A DNA stretch of 49,913 nt, from positions 1 through 49,913 of the forward strand of contig RFPC01000009.1 in assembly GCA_009926305.1 (NCBI GenBank), read 5' to 3'. The notes below the pieces were generated by a model that did not search any database, was not told the DNA's origin, and saw only the letters and a program-made list of their open reading frames with translations. The translations under genes and the position numbers were made by a program. Of the stretch, positions 24,368 through 33,037 are shown piece after piece; the first letter of the stretch is position 1, and each line of letters starts with the position of its first letter. The stretch comes from a bacterium (lineage in GTDB: Bacteria; Bdellovibrionota_C; UBA2361; RFPC01).

Positions 24368-25570
24368 CTACGAATACGCGTTGTAAACTGCAAGACCCCC
24401 TTGAAGAACCGATATCGCTCTGCGTAGTGAAGATTCCTCCAAGACAAACGCAAGCCGAATTTCCGACCTCCCCTTTCCAGGCAAAGCATAAAAGCCCTGC
24501 GCGGGCGCAACAAACAACGTCTGCCCATCTTGCTCGTATTCTTGTAGGAGAAACCGTGCGAAATGTTCTGCATCCTCAACAGGGAGCTTCGCAAGCAGAT
24601 AGAATGCTCCCTGAGCTCTCGAGCAGAATACTCCCTCGATATTCTCAAGCGCATGGATCATGCAATCCCTGCGGTTTTCATAGGTCTTCCGGGCATCATG
24701 AAGATAGCTCGCCGGCACTTCTTTCAGCATGTGAATAGCAGCTAACTGCTCTATCGTCGGAGCAGAGAGTCGAGCCTGTGCAAGATATAGAATTTTCTCG
24801 CGTAGGTCTGGTGAAGGAATATACAGCGCTCCTATTCTCGCTCCACATAGACTAAATCGCTTTGAAAGACTATCGAGCACCACCAGATGAGGATCATCGC
24901 TCGCTAATGAAATACCTGAACTTGGCTCCCGTCCATCAAATACAAGCTCCCGATAGGTCTCATCGAGAATGAGAAACAGATTATGCCGACGGCATAACTC
25001 AAGAAGTCTAGTGAGCTCACTCGTGTCATAGAGAACCCCCGTTGGGTTGTTTGGATTGCAAAGAAGAATCGCCCGTGTACGCGACGTTAAGTGTTTTGTA
25101 ATGATTGCATCATCAGGAATTGCAAACTCTTCCTCAAAACTGCTCTCTAGCGATATAAGTCGAACTCCAGTCTGAGCAGCGAAGCCAAGATAGTTCGCAT
25201 AAGTAGGGTCGAATGTCAGAACCTCATCTCCAGGATCGCAGCAAGCAGTAAATAAAAAAACTAAACCCTCACTTGCTCCCATGGTAATTAAATAACGCTC
25301 TGGGGAAGTATCCACGTCTAAAATGGTATTGACCCACCTCGCCCACTCTGCCCGAAGTTCGTAAAGCCCCTCTGATGGTGCATAAGAAATATGTGAACTG
25401 GCAAATCGCGCAACCCCGTCAGAAAAAGCCTGAGGACAGCGCACATCGGGCTGACCAATATTGAGATAAAATGGGGTAACTCCTTTTTGCTCAGCAGCAC
25501 TCGCCAAATAACTCAGCCGACGAATAGGCGATGGTGGGGTATTACATGACCGCAAAGAAATGTGTACCAT
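24368..25570 (-). CDS. PLP-dependent aminotransferase, class I/II
   Basis: A 400-residue fold type I aminotransferase. Recognisable parts are FYLNIGQPDVRCP near residue 33, YAPSEGLYELR near 68, ITMGASEGLVFLFTACCDPG (the PLP phosphate-binding region), CNPNNPTGVLYDTSEL, DETYRELVF, and the Schiff-base Lys in VLDSLSKRFSLCGARIGAL. The C-terminal Arg for the substrate carboxylate is in SEIRLAFV. The closest functional type is aspartate/aromatic aminotransferase-like, with substrate unknown. A longer-than-usual insertion before the C-terminus contains QGFYALPGKGRSEIR. It is divergent from trmB with only 30 bases between the two ATGs. Confidence 0.88.
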   Translation of the reverse strand: MVHISLRSCNTPPSPIRRLSYLASAAEQKGVTPFYLNIGQPDVRCPQAFSDGVARFASSHISYAPSEGLYELRAEWARWVNTILDVDTSPERYLITMGASEGLVFLFTACCDPGDEVLTFDPTYANYLGFAAQTGVRLISLESSFEEEFAIPDDAIITKHLTSRTRAILLCNPNNPTGVLYDTSELTRLLELCRRHNLFLILDETYRELVFDGREPSSGISLASDDPHLVVLDSLSKRFSLCGARIGALYIPSPDLREKILYLAQARLSAPTIEQLAAIHMLKEVPASYLHDARKTYENRRDCMIHALENIEGVFCSRAQGAFYLLAKLPVEDAEHFARFLLQEYEQDGQTLFVAPAQGFYALPGKGRSEIRLAFVLEESSLRRAISVLQGGLAVYNAYS

Positions 25571-25600
25571 ATCTCAACCTTACGAACGTTATACTAAAAT

Positions 25601-26329
25601 ATGACTCACCGAGAGCACCGAACATCTTCACGACACGTAACATCGAAGCAAACGTTTGCCTCTCGAGATGTGGAACGCATCTTGAGCAGGTACTCAGTCG
25701 GCTTTCGAAAGCCAATTCCCCTTCATACCACAAACTCGTTTCACACAGCGCTTGCAGCCTATGAAAGCAGTGGGAAGTCTTCTCTGATTTTAGATGCAGG
25801 TTGCGGGACAGGAGTCAGCACAGAATTTTTAGCCCGCACATTTCCAAAAAGCTTCGTCCTTGGGGTTGATAAGTCAGCGAAAAGACTCGAACAAGGGGCT
25901 AATAGTCGGAATCTGACGGAAGAAATTCCAAGAGATGGCGGCTCGTCTATTCCCTCAAATTTTGCGATCTTTCGAGCCGAACTAATGGCATTTTTGCAAC
26001 TCGCCTATGAATATCAACTTCATTTTGATTCGATATTTTTCCTCTATCCCAATCCATGGCCCAAAAAATCTCATATGAAACGGAGAGTTCACCTATGGCC
26101 TGTAGCGCCTCTCTTTCCAAAATTGACGGCTCAGATCGTATGTCGGACGAATTGGCCAACGTTTGCTATAGAGTTTGCGCGGTCCATGCGAATTCTTGGC
26201 TTTTCTGAGATTTATGTCGAAAGAAATTATTCAGTAGACATTCCTCTGAGTCTTTTCGAGAAAAAATACGTAGAAAGCGGACATAAAATTACTAATGTAA
26301 AGGGATACCGAATACCTAATACTCCTTAA
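25601..26329 (+). CDS. trmB: tRNA (guanine-N7-)-methyltransferase, TrmB family
   Basis: The enzyme methylates G46 in the variable loop of tRNAs using S-adenosylmethionine. The SAM motif I is LILDAGCGTGVSTEFLAR (about residues 62-79), followed by VLGVDKSAKRL. The family signature is FLYPNPWPKKSHMKRRVH (about 147-164), which parallels the PDPWPKKRHHKRR motif. The first 45 residues contain the Arg/Ser-rich tail seen in many TrmB proteins. The sequence departs from typical TrmB after the signature (LWPVAPLFPKLTAQI, then VCRTNWPTFAIEF), which may indicate a divergent subfamily. It is transcribed divergently from the aminotransferase gene. Confidence 0.8.
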   Translation: MTHREHRTSSRHVTSKQTFASRDVERILSRYSVGFRKPIPLHTTNSFHTALAAYESSGKSSLILDAGCGTGVSTEFLARTFPKSFVLGVDKSAKRLEQGANSRNLTEEIPRDGGSSIPSNFAIFRAELMAFLQLAYEYQLHFDSIFFLYPNPWPKKSHMKRRVHLWPVAPLFPKLTAQIVCRTNWPTFAIEFARSMRILGFSEIYVERNYSVDIPLSLFEKKYVESGHKITNVKGYRIPNTP

Positions 26330-26399
26330 TGCGCCCAATACTCCAGATTTTCTGCTTTTCAGCCGACCTTTCCTTTCAGAGAGCTAACTTATTGGTACC

Positions 26400-27449
26400 G
26401 TGGCGATTCCCTTCCTAGGAGAAGCCTCCTCCAGTAGGAGAAGCGTCAAGATTACTCCCGTGCGAGTACCACTTCGTAGCGAGACCATCATGAGCTATCC
26501 CACTCCCTCCCCTGAATCAAACTTTACTCACTCAGTCCTCAATGCACTCCGAGCCGCAATGAATGGAGAAGATACGAGGCTACTGACCCGAACTCTTCTG
26601 AAATTGCCTGCGGAAACTGCGGTAAGTATAGAGAATACAACTAGACATCTCCCCTATATCGAGGAATTACTCAGCGGGTTTCAACAAGAAGAAACTATCA
26701 TTATCTGCTTTGATGAAACTGATTCTTTGATTCGAGACCTGTATGAAGGTCAAATAAACTTATTGCAATCAAAAGCTCGTCATGCAAAACGGCTACTAAC
26801 CGTTCTCGCCCATCGATCTGAGGGATTCGAGCAGGCCGCTCGCGAATTGGCTGCATTCTATGTAAGCCACTTTCGAGCGAGAGAAAGCTATATCAACGGA
26901 TTACTTTACTATGCAGATAGTTTTGGTCTCAAAGAAATGTATGAGCACTGGCACTCACACCTGGTCGGAACGCTTGATCTGATTGAAGATTCTAAAGAAC
27001 TCCTGGTCGAGGTTTCAGACATTGAGGAGTTTTCAGCGTATCTTCTCCAGCGCATATATGACTCATGCGTTCTGATTCCTGCTAGCCTTCAGTGCCAGGC
27101 ACACGATATGCGTCACATCCTCTCACTCAACAAGGATCACTTCTCATTTGATGATGCGAATCTCTTTTCTGAGGAGGAGAAAAGTGAATGGATTCAGCTA
27201 GGCCTTAATGCAGAACAAGCGGGTTATTGGAGAGCATATGATATCTCTCCCCTAGAGTTTTCTGACTGGATCTCTTTAGGATTCTTCGAGGCACGCATAG
27301 CTGGAGCATGGAAAGCTCGTGGTTTTGACCCAGAAGCAGCTCACTTATGGGCAATACAAGGATTCGATGCGTCAGAGGCGTTTCTCTGTCGATATGGGGG
27401 GATTACGTCTCCTGAAGAAGCAGAAAGAATGCGGAGTGAACTTCACTAA
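26400..27449 (+). CDS. Uncharacterised protein with C-terminal W/G helical repeats
   Basis: A 349-residue protein, not recognised. The middle (about residues 50-210) is helical and acidic. The C-terminal 90 residues contain four or five degenerate units of about 17 residues, each with Trp, Gly and Ala at fixed positions: EWIQLGLNAEQAGYWRAY, DWISLGFFEARIAGAWKA, then RGFDPEAAHLWAIQGFDASE. This points to a short solenoid. The start is a GTG at 26400 or, more plausibly, an ATG at 26490, which would remove 30 residues; neither has a good ribosome site. It converges with the transporter operon, with only seven bases between stop codons. Confidence 0.55.
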   Translation: MAIPFLGEASSSRRSVKITPVRVPLRSETIMSYPTPSPESNFTHSVLNALRAAMNGEDTRLLTRTLLKLPAETAVSIENTTRHLPYIEELLSGFQQEETIIICFDETDSLIRDLYEGQINLLQSKARHAKRLLTVLAHRSEGFEQAARELAAFYVSHFRARESYINGLLYYADSFGLKEMYEHWHSHLVGTLDLIEDSKELLVEVSDIEEFSAYLLQRIYDSCVLIPASLQCQAHDMRHILSLNKDHFSFDDANLFSEEEKSEWIQLGLNAEQAGYWRAYDISPLEFSDWISLGFFEARIAGAWKARGFDPEAAHLWAIQGFDASEAFLCRYGGITSPEEAERMRSELH

Positions 27450-27456
27450 ATATTCA

Positions 27457-28968
27457 TCAATTTCCACTACACTGCACCGCTTTAGAACGATTCATCCGGG
27501 AACGAGTAAAGGGCGTAATAAGGCACAAAAGTGATAATGTCAAAAGCCCTAAGGCAAGTGGCTTCGTGAAGAAAAACTCTATACCTCCCATTAAAATCGA
27601 ACGGCGAAAGTTTGTTTCAAGAAGCGATCCTAATACGAGTCCTAAAATAATTGGAGCAGCAGGTATCCCTTGACGCTTTGCGAGCCAGCCTAATCCTCCT
27701 GCAATCAGGCATACCCAACAATCAATCATCGCATTCCGAATGGTGAAACTACCGGTCATCGCAAGGCATAAAATAATGGGATAGAGAACCTTTGGAGAGA
27801 TGCGAGTAACAGCAACAAAAAGTGTATTTCCATACATACCGCATAAAAATATCATGACATTCGCTAATAACACTGCGATAAAAATTCCATATACTAATCG
27901 TGGCTCTGTGGTCATTAACTCAGGTCCGACAGCCAGACCATGAAGAGCAAGTGCTCCCAACAAGACAGCATCCGTAGCACTTCCTGGAATTCCCAAAGAA
28001 ACAAGGGGCACCAAAGCACCGCCTACTGAACTACTATTTGCTGCCTCACTCGCTATTACTCCGGTCAGTGCACCGTCTCCATATTCCTCTTTATCCTTGG
28101 CATAAGTCGCTGCCTGACCATAGGCGAGAAATGAAGCAACGGCACTCCCTGCACCAGGAATGACACCGATGAAAGTGCCCATAACTGAAGACTGAAAAAG
28201 GGGGCGGAGGATCAGCCGCCTGTTATCCCAGATAGATCTTACCTGTGATACCACTCGCTCAAGCCGTGCCGGAGCGGCTAGGACCAATTGATTTTCTTCA
28301 ATTCTGGAGAAAATTTCCCCTAAAGCAAAGAAACCGATCATTACTGGTATGAAAGATACCCCATCGTATAACTCAATCAGTCCAAACGTCATTCGCTCCT
28401 GGCCAGTAATTGGATCCGTTCCAATTGTGCTCAATAAAAGTCCAAATGAAAGTGCGATGAAAGCCTTGCTCATTGAACCCTTATGAAATCCAATAACGGT
28501 GCAAAGCCCGAGGAGAGCGAGTGCAAAATATTCTGCCGGACCAAACATAAGCCCCACCTTGGCTATCGGTGCCGTAAAGAGAAGCAACACAATTCCACCT
28601 ATTAACCCCCCTAAAGCAGAAGAGAATACTGCATAAGAGAGCGCTTTATCTGCCAGCCCTTTCTTGGTTAAAACATATCCATCCATGGCAGTAACGACCG
28701 ATGACGGGGTTCCAGGGGCATTAAGAAGGATTGCTGTTATCGAGCCACCATAATTACTCGCCTGATACACTGCGACGAAAAACACGAAGGCTACTTCTGG
28801 CTCCATACGAAAGCTCAACGGGACTAAGAGCGCTACTCCCATAGAAGGACTTAAGCCAGGTGTCGCTCCGATAAGAATCCCGAGGAAGACTCCTAACAAA
28901 ACAAATAGAAATCCAGAGAGCGAAAAAACAACGTCGATACCACCAATGAGACCTGATACGTCTACCAT
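27457..28968 (-). CDS. tctA: Tripartite tricarboxylate transporter, large permease TctA
   Basis: The 12-helix permease of a tripartite tricarboxylate transporter in the inner membrane. The N-terminal GILIGATPGLSPSMGVALLVP motif and the later VIPGAGSAVASFLAYGQA motif are the duplicated family signatures. Also typical are SNYGGSITAILLNAPGTPSS and VSLGIPGSATDAVLLGAL. The length of 503 residues is normal. It overlaps tctB by seven bases, so the two are translated together. It ends the operon acyl-CoA dehydrogenase-tctC-tctB-tctA. Substrates of the family include citrate, other carboxylates and phthalate; the substrate here is unknown. Confidence 0.95.
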   Translation of the reverse strand: MVDVSGLIGGIDVVFSLSGFLFVLLGVFLGILIGATPGLSPSMGVALLVPLSFRMEPEVAFVFFVAVYQASNYGGSITAILLNAPGTPSSVVTAMDGYVLTKKGLADKALSYAVFSSALGGLIGGIVLLLFTAPIAKVGLMFGPAEYFALALLGLCTVIGFHKGSMSKAFIALSFGLLLSTIGTDPITGQERMTFGLIELYDGVSFIPVMIGFFALGEIFSRIEENQLVLAAPARLERVVSQVRSIWDNRRLILRPLFQSSVMGTFIGVIPGAGSAVASFLAYGQAATYAKDKEEYGDGALTGVIASEAANSSSVGGALVPLVSLGIPGSATDAVLLGALALHGLAVGPELMTTEPRLVYGIFIAVLLANVMIFLCGMYGNTLFVAVTRISPKVLYPIILCLAMTGSFTIRNAMIDCWVCLIAGGLGWLAKRQGIPAAPIILGLVLGSLLETNFRRSILMGGIEFFFTKPLALGLLTLSLLCLITPFTRSRMNRSKAVQCSGN

Positions 28969-29411
28969 AACTGATACATACCCTCGGGCAACGGAACTCG
29001 CAGTAGAAGCTTAAAAACCACCTCTAACGTAAAGAGCCATCCAGTAATTGCAGCAAGATAATACCACCATGAACGCTCTCCCAGTGCAAAAAGACCTAAA
29101 AAGAGCAGCCATAGTGATGCCACCACAAAGCCAACATACGCCGTAATGCATAACGTTATGGTCACGCCAATCAGTAGCAGCACCACACTCTTGGCTCCTG
29201 TAGAATCGCGAATCATGACCATATTTTTTTGGGGGTTATTCATCGCTCCTCGAAACATGGCTATGACCATCGCGAATCCCATAAGAAGCGGCATCATCAG
29301 CGCACTCGCAACACCCGCTGTGTCATGCCTCAGCACCTCAACCACTGGGAAAAGCGCAAATGCGAAGAGACTGGCCCACAAAATACAGGAAGCGACTGGT
29401 ATTTTCTTCAA
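28962..29411 (-). CDS. tctB: Tripartite tricarboxylate transporter, small permease TctB
   Basis: A 149-residue membrane protein with four predicted helices, the usual size for TctB. The pattern of a first helix (CILWASLFAFALFPVVEVL), a polar loop, then two adjacent helices (VVLLLIGVTITLCITAYVGF, then VVASLWLLFLGLFALG) and a last helix fits the family, which has little sequence conservation. The assignment rests mainly on size, topology and position between tctC and tctA. Its stop overlaps the tctA start. Confidence 0.88.
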   Translation of the reverse strand: MKKIPVASCILWASLFAFALFPVVEVLRHDTAGVASALMMPLLMGFAMVIAMFRGAMNNPQKNMVMIRDSTGAKSVVLLLIGVTITLCITAYVGFVVASLWLLFLGLFALGERSWWYYLAAITGWLFTLEVVFKLLLRVPLPEGMYQLW

Positions 29412-29453
29412 TCCGCATTCTCCTTGTGAAGTCTTTTTAGAACATCCACTGTT

Positions 29454-30461
29454 TTATCCTCTTGGAAGCGTATTAAGGAGTTTAGCATCCCTTTCTATTT
29501 GCAGGGCTACCAAATCATCAAAAGGCTTCCCACTCTCAAAAATCACCTCGGCTCCTGATTGCTCGATAAAATTCCGCCATACGACAGACTCTGTTGATTT
29601 CTTAATGAGACCTAATATCTGCTCACGGATACTATTGGGGGTATCATGATGAATGGCTAAGCCTCTCCATAAACTTGAACCCGTTAGCTCTCCTACTCCG
29701 CTTTCCTCAAACGTTACTGCCGCTGGAAATTGTGGAAGACGCTTTGGGGAAGCGACCGCTAAAATCTGAAGATCATTCCTTCCCATAACATCTTGAGGAT
29801 TGCCGACATAAACATCTGCATGTCCTCCGAGAAGAGCCCCAATTGCCTCCCCACCACTCTTGTATGGAATCCATGTGCCACGTGAACCGATAGCATTCCA
29901 AAATCGTACCGCAAATAAATGGTCAGTTCCGCCAATAGCTGGCCCTACCCACAAGACTCGTGATTCAGGCTCTCTCATCACATTTTTCAGATCGTCTAGC
30001 TTCAGGTACCTTCCCTGACGCTTCACAATCAAACACTCGTAGTCATCAACGAGCCTGACGAGCATGGCGAGCTTATGTAACTGTTGCGTCCTCTTACTCT
30101 GGACAGCCTTAGAGATCACAGAGCTGGTAAGAGCAAAGATCGTATGGCCATCGGCTGGCTGACGGAGCACATACTGAATCGCAACCAATCCCCCCGCTCC
30201 GCTTTTATTCTCCACAATAACTGGAGTGCTGATTCCTTCACTTTCTAAACTCTCTTCTATAATTTGGGCTAGTTTTCGAATTGTTACATCAATCAATCCT
30301 CCTGGGTTCGTATAAACGACGAAACGTATTGGTTTCGTCGGATATTGTTCCGCTTGCCCAAGATGAGGAAGTACAAAAAAGAGCATCGCCACAAAAATGA
30401 ACGTCGACGCCTTTCGATGCGTTTTGAAATAATGGGATTTGCGCTCGGTATTCTCTCGCAT
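29454..30461 (-). CDS. tctC: Tripartite tricarboxylate transporter substrate-binding protein TctC
   Basis: The periplasmic binding protein that feeds the TctAB permease. After the ATG at 30461 a basic N-terminus and hydrophobic segment end in GQAEQYPTKPIRFVVYTNPGG. The last part is the classic family start (YP.KPI..VVP..PGG). Further matches are VIVENKSGAGGLVAIQYVLR and the Bug-family core segments VGNPQDVMGRNDLQILAVA and FPAAVTFEESG. The ATG lies only four bases after the dehydrogenase stop, and the longer in-frame extension upstream would overlap that gene. No good ribosome site is seen, so translational coupling is likely. Confidence 0.9.
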   Translation of the reverse strand: MRENTERKSHYFKTHRKASTFIFVAMLFFVLPHLGQAEQYPTKPIRFVVYTNPGGLIDVTIRKLAQIIEESLESEGISTPVIVENKSGAGGLVAIQYVLRQPADGHTIFALTSSVISKAVQSKRTQQLHKLAMLVRLVDDYECLIVKRQGRYLKLDDLKNVMREPESRVLWVGPAIGGTDHLFAVRFWNAIGSRGTWIPYKSGGEAIGALLGGHADVYVGNPQDVMGRNDLQILAVASPKRLPQFPAAVTFEESGVGELTGSSLWRGLAIHHDTPNSIREQILGLIKKSTESVVWRNFIEQSGAEVIFESGKPFDDLVALQIERDAKLLNTLPRG

Positions 30462-30465
30462 GAAA

Positions 30466-31656
30466 TCAAAATCTAGCGTTATCAATTGGAGTAGAATCTC
30501 GACACAGATCCTTCGTAATATTCTTTTGATGCGCCTCCAGTGTGCCTCCGCCAATCTCTAGCAACTTCGCATCTCTCCATAACCTCTCAACGACATACTC
30601 TCCGACATATCCATAACCACCAAGCACTTGAATCGCTCGATCTGCAATTCGCTTTCCCACTGGCGCTGCAAAGAGCTTTACTCCATCCGAATCAAGTCGT
30701 GCACCCGAAGCATTGAGATCCAGTGTTCGGGCTACCTGGTAAACATACGAACGCGCTGCCTGAAATTCTGCAAAACTATCGCCGATATACTGCTGGATTT
30801 GACCGAATTGACTGATTTCTTTGCCAAATGCTTTTCGTTCAGACGCATAGCGAACCATAACCTGCAATGCTCTTCGAGCAATGCCGAGACTCATTGCCGC
30901 CAGCCCTAATCGTTCTATTTCAAGATTCCGCATCATGTGCAACAACGCTTCTCCTTCATTCCCAACGAGGGCATCTGAAGCGAGCTGGCAATCATCAAAG
31001 CAGAGTTCTGCGGTATTTGAAGCTCGCATTCCTAGCTTCTCAGTAATACGCTGCCCAACCGAAAAGCCTTTCAGGCCACCTTCAACAATGAAGCTTGATA
31101 GAGCGATTCTACCTTGCTGATCTTCACCCGTTTTCGCGTACACAAAGAGAACATCACAAGGAGTCTTCTGCTGATCGATAACACCATTTGTGATCCACAT
31201 TTTCCGTCCATTCAGAACGTAACCATCCTCAGAACGCTGCGCTAACGTTCGCATACCAAGAACGTCGGTGCCTGCTTCTGGCTCCGACATGGCCATCGCA
31301 CCAATCCATTCACCAGAACACAATTTCGGAAGATACTTCTTTTTTTGCTCAGCACTTCCATTGATTCCAATATTATTCACGCAGAGCAACGAGTGCGCGA
31401 GAAAGGCGAGACACAATCCAGGGTCTGAAGCGGATAATTCCTCATGTGCCATAACAATGGAGAGTGGGCTCAAGCCCGAACCACCAAACTCTTCATCTAC
31501 AGACGCTCCAAGCAGCCCGATATCTCCGAGCTTACGAAAGAGTTCAATATTGAAGCTCTCTTTCATATCCGCATTTTGCGCCTGAGGCTCTACTTCTCGC
31601 TTCACAAACTCACGAACGGTTTCCTGAAGCATGCGCTCTTCTTCTGAAAACATCAT
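30466..31656 (-). CDS. Acyl-CoA dehydrogenase, isovaleryl-CoA dehydrogenase-like
   Basis: A flavoenzyme that oxidises acyl-CoA to enoyl-CoA. FAD-binding and family motifs are AMSEPEAGTDVLGMRT, GYVLNGRKMWITNG, EKLGMRASNTAELCFDD and QVLGGYGYVGEYVVERLWRD. At the usual catalytic Glu near the C-terminus the sequence reads LEIGGGTLEAH, with Gly there. The Glu needed instead is present in NLEIERLGLAAMSLG. This swap is typical of isovaleryl-CoA and long-chain types. The ATG at 31656 is chosen for a GGAG nine bases upstream; 31653 and 31695 also exist. It heads the tct operon. Confidence 0.88.
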   Translation of the reverse strand: MMFSEEERMLQETVREFVKREVEPQAQNADMKESFNIELFRKLGDIGLLGASVDEEFGGSGLSPLSIVMAHEELSASDPGLCLAFLAHSLLCVNNIGINGSAEQKKKYLPKLCSGEWIGAMAMSEPEAGTDVLGMRTLAQRSEDGYVLNGRKMWITNGVIDQQKTPCDVLFVYAKTGEDQQGRIALSSFIVEGGLKGFSVGQRITEKLGMRASNTAELCFDDCQLASDALVGNEGEALLHMMRNLEIERLGLAAMSLGIARRALQVMVRYASERKAFGKEISQFGQIQQYIGDSFAEFQAARSYVYQVARTLDLNASGARLDSDGVKLFAAPVGKRIADRAIQVLGGYGYVGEYVVERLWRDAKLLEIGGGTLEAHQKNITKDLCRDSTPIDNARF

Positions 31657-31812
31657 AACTCTCGACTCCAGTTCATTCGGACCAAATGCTAGCATGAAGC
31701 ATGATAACCGTCGAGAAACTAGGAAATCCTAGTAGACATTTTGCCATAGACCGCGCCCAGAACTTAAGTGTCCAAGATTATCTTCCGACTCTACCTCTCA
31801 GGAGCAGTCACA

Positions 31813-32325
31813 ATGAGGGTACTGATAGTAGAAGATGACCCTACTACGGGGCATCTGATGAAATATGTCGTAGGTCGACATGCGGAGTACGACCATGCCG
31901 TTGATGGTGAAGAAGCGTTCGATAAGTTCTGCGATGCATTTGAAGCCAACGAGCCATTCGATCTCGTCTTTCTTGACCTCATGCTTCCCGTTGCTGATGG
32001 GCAAGAGGTTCTTCAAGCGATTCGTGCATACGAGGAACAAAATGGCATCATTCAGACTGAGGGAGTTCCGGTGGTTATCACCTCTGCCCTAGAAGACAAT
32101 TCAGAGGTGTACCAAGCCATGGCTGCTGGGGCGATTGACTATCTGATGAAGCCCGTAAAAACCGAGAAATTGATTGAACTCCTGCAACGAGTTGAGCGGA
32201 GTGTAGTCTCAAAGCCCCCAGGTGAAACTCTAGCAAGTCCTTCCACAAATGAATTCACGATGAGCGGAGAAAAACCCAAAACAAAAACACCCGGTGCCCC
32301 AACAGAGGGCTATGAAGAGTTTTGA
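31813..32325 (+). CDS. Response regulator, receiver domain with short tail
   Basis: A 170-residue protein made of one receiver domain and a disordered C-terminal tail. The acidic residues are in LIVEDDPTTG, the phosphoacceptor Asp in LVFLDLMLPVADG, the switch Thr in VPVVITSALED and the conserved Lys in YLMKPVKTEKL. The tail after about residue 125 is Ser/Thr/Pro/Lys-rich and could mediate binding. No DNA-binding domain is present. The start has AGGAG eight bases upstream. It converges with the histone gene. The signalling partner is not in view. Confidence 0.88.
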   Translation: MRVLIVEDDPTTGHLMKYVVGRHAEYDHAVDGEEAFDKFCDAFEANEPFDLVFLDLMLPVADGQEVLQAIRAYEEQNGIIQTEGVPVVITSALEDNSEVYQAMAAGAIDYLMKPVKTEKLIELLQRVERSVVSKPPGETLASPSTNEFTMSGEKPKTKTPGAPTEGYEEF

Positions 32326-32530
32326 ATATCCCCTGAACCCTAGTTAAAAAGGGCTAGAACTTAGACCTCGCCTGACTGAAAAACTCAGAGTAGACAACGC
32401 CCTCTGTCTGAAGGGGAGTCCGATACCGTGGGATGGTCGATTCAGAACGCCCGCACGCATTTAAAGCACAACACGATGCTTAACAATACCACTGGCAATG
32501 TTCGTTCTGATACAGTCCGAAGACCGAAAT

Positions 32531-32562
32531 GGTGCAGGGGGGACTTTCGGTTCCCCCCCACC
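32531..32562. terminator. G/C-rich hairpin between receiver and histone genes
   Basis: GGTG (32531-32534) pairs with CACC (32559-32562), and after a 2-base bulge GGGGGGA (32537-32543) pairs with TCCCCCC (32552-32558), leaving an 8-base loop. It lies 35 bases beyond the histone stop on the minus strand and about 200 bases past the receiver gene. No T-tract follows. It probably protects or ends the histone transcript. Confidence 0.45.
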
Positions 32563-32597
32563 AAAGTACCTACCCACTCAAGGGCAGGGCAAGCTTA

Positions 32598-32813
32598 CTA
32601 AGCAGCTTCCTGTGCTGAGTAAGGAGCTTGGAAATCGCGATCCATTACTGTCTTTCGACCATCCTTACGAGCATTTTCGATAGCCTCGTTGCAAAGCGTC
32701 TGAACAATCTCTGTTAAACGAGCTGGAACGTTTCCAGACGTATTCATACCAGCTGCATCCTTGATGTAGTTCTTTAGCTTCGAAACTACTACTAGTACTT
32801 CCTTATCACTCAT
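32598..32813 (-). CDS. Bacterial histone-fold protein
   Basis: A 71-residue protein that I identify as a single-domain bacterial histone. The order is helix 1 (VLVVVSKLKNYIKDAAG), loop (MNTSGNVP), the long helix 2 (ARLTEIVQTLCNEAIENARK), then loop 2 and helix 3 with DGRKTVMDRDF. The RKTVM.RDF motif carries the conserved Arg-Thr/Asp pair of histone folds (RKTV..RDL in archaeal histones). Bdellovibrio and Leptospira have similar proteins that dimerise and bind or bend DNA. The tail after residue 61 is short and neutral. GGAGG lies seven bases before the ATG, suggesting strong expression. Cellular role is inferred from the family. Confidence 0.85.
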   Translation of the reverse strand: MSDKEVLVVVSKLKNYIKDAAGMNTSGNVPARLTEIVQTLCNEAIENARKDGRKTVMDRDFQAPYSAQEAA

Positions 32814-33037
32814 GGGTTTGCCTCCGTGATTCTCAATTTAGGTGGTAGAGAATTACCTGACACTGAAAGAGAAAGAAATAGGCTTGGCCTAAATAGCTGA
32901 AATCACGGGCATGATAATTATCTTTTTCGGCTCTTCTGCGATAAAATGGCACCTCATCCGCCTCCGAACCCCAAGAACCAACAAAGAAGGAGGTGGTATT
33001 CGAAAGTCCTGCCAATCGTGCTACACGTTGGAGGATC

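Noticed and set aside
24307-24654. Minus-strand 115-residue frame overlapping the aminotransferase C-terminus
   Set aside because: It is very Arg-rich, lies in another frame of a well-supported gene, and has no family features, so it is a shadow.
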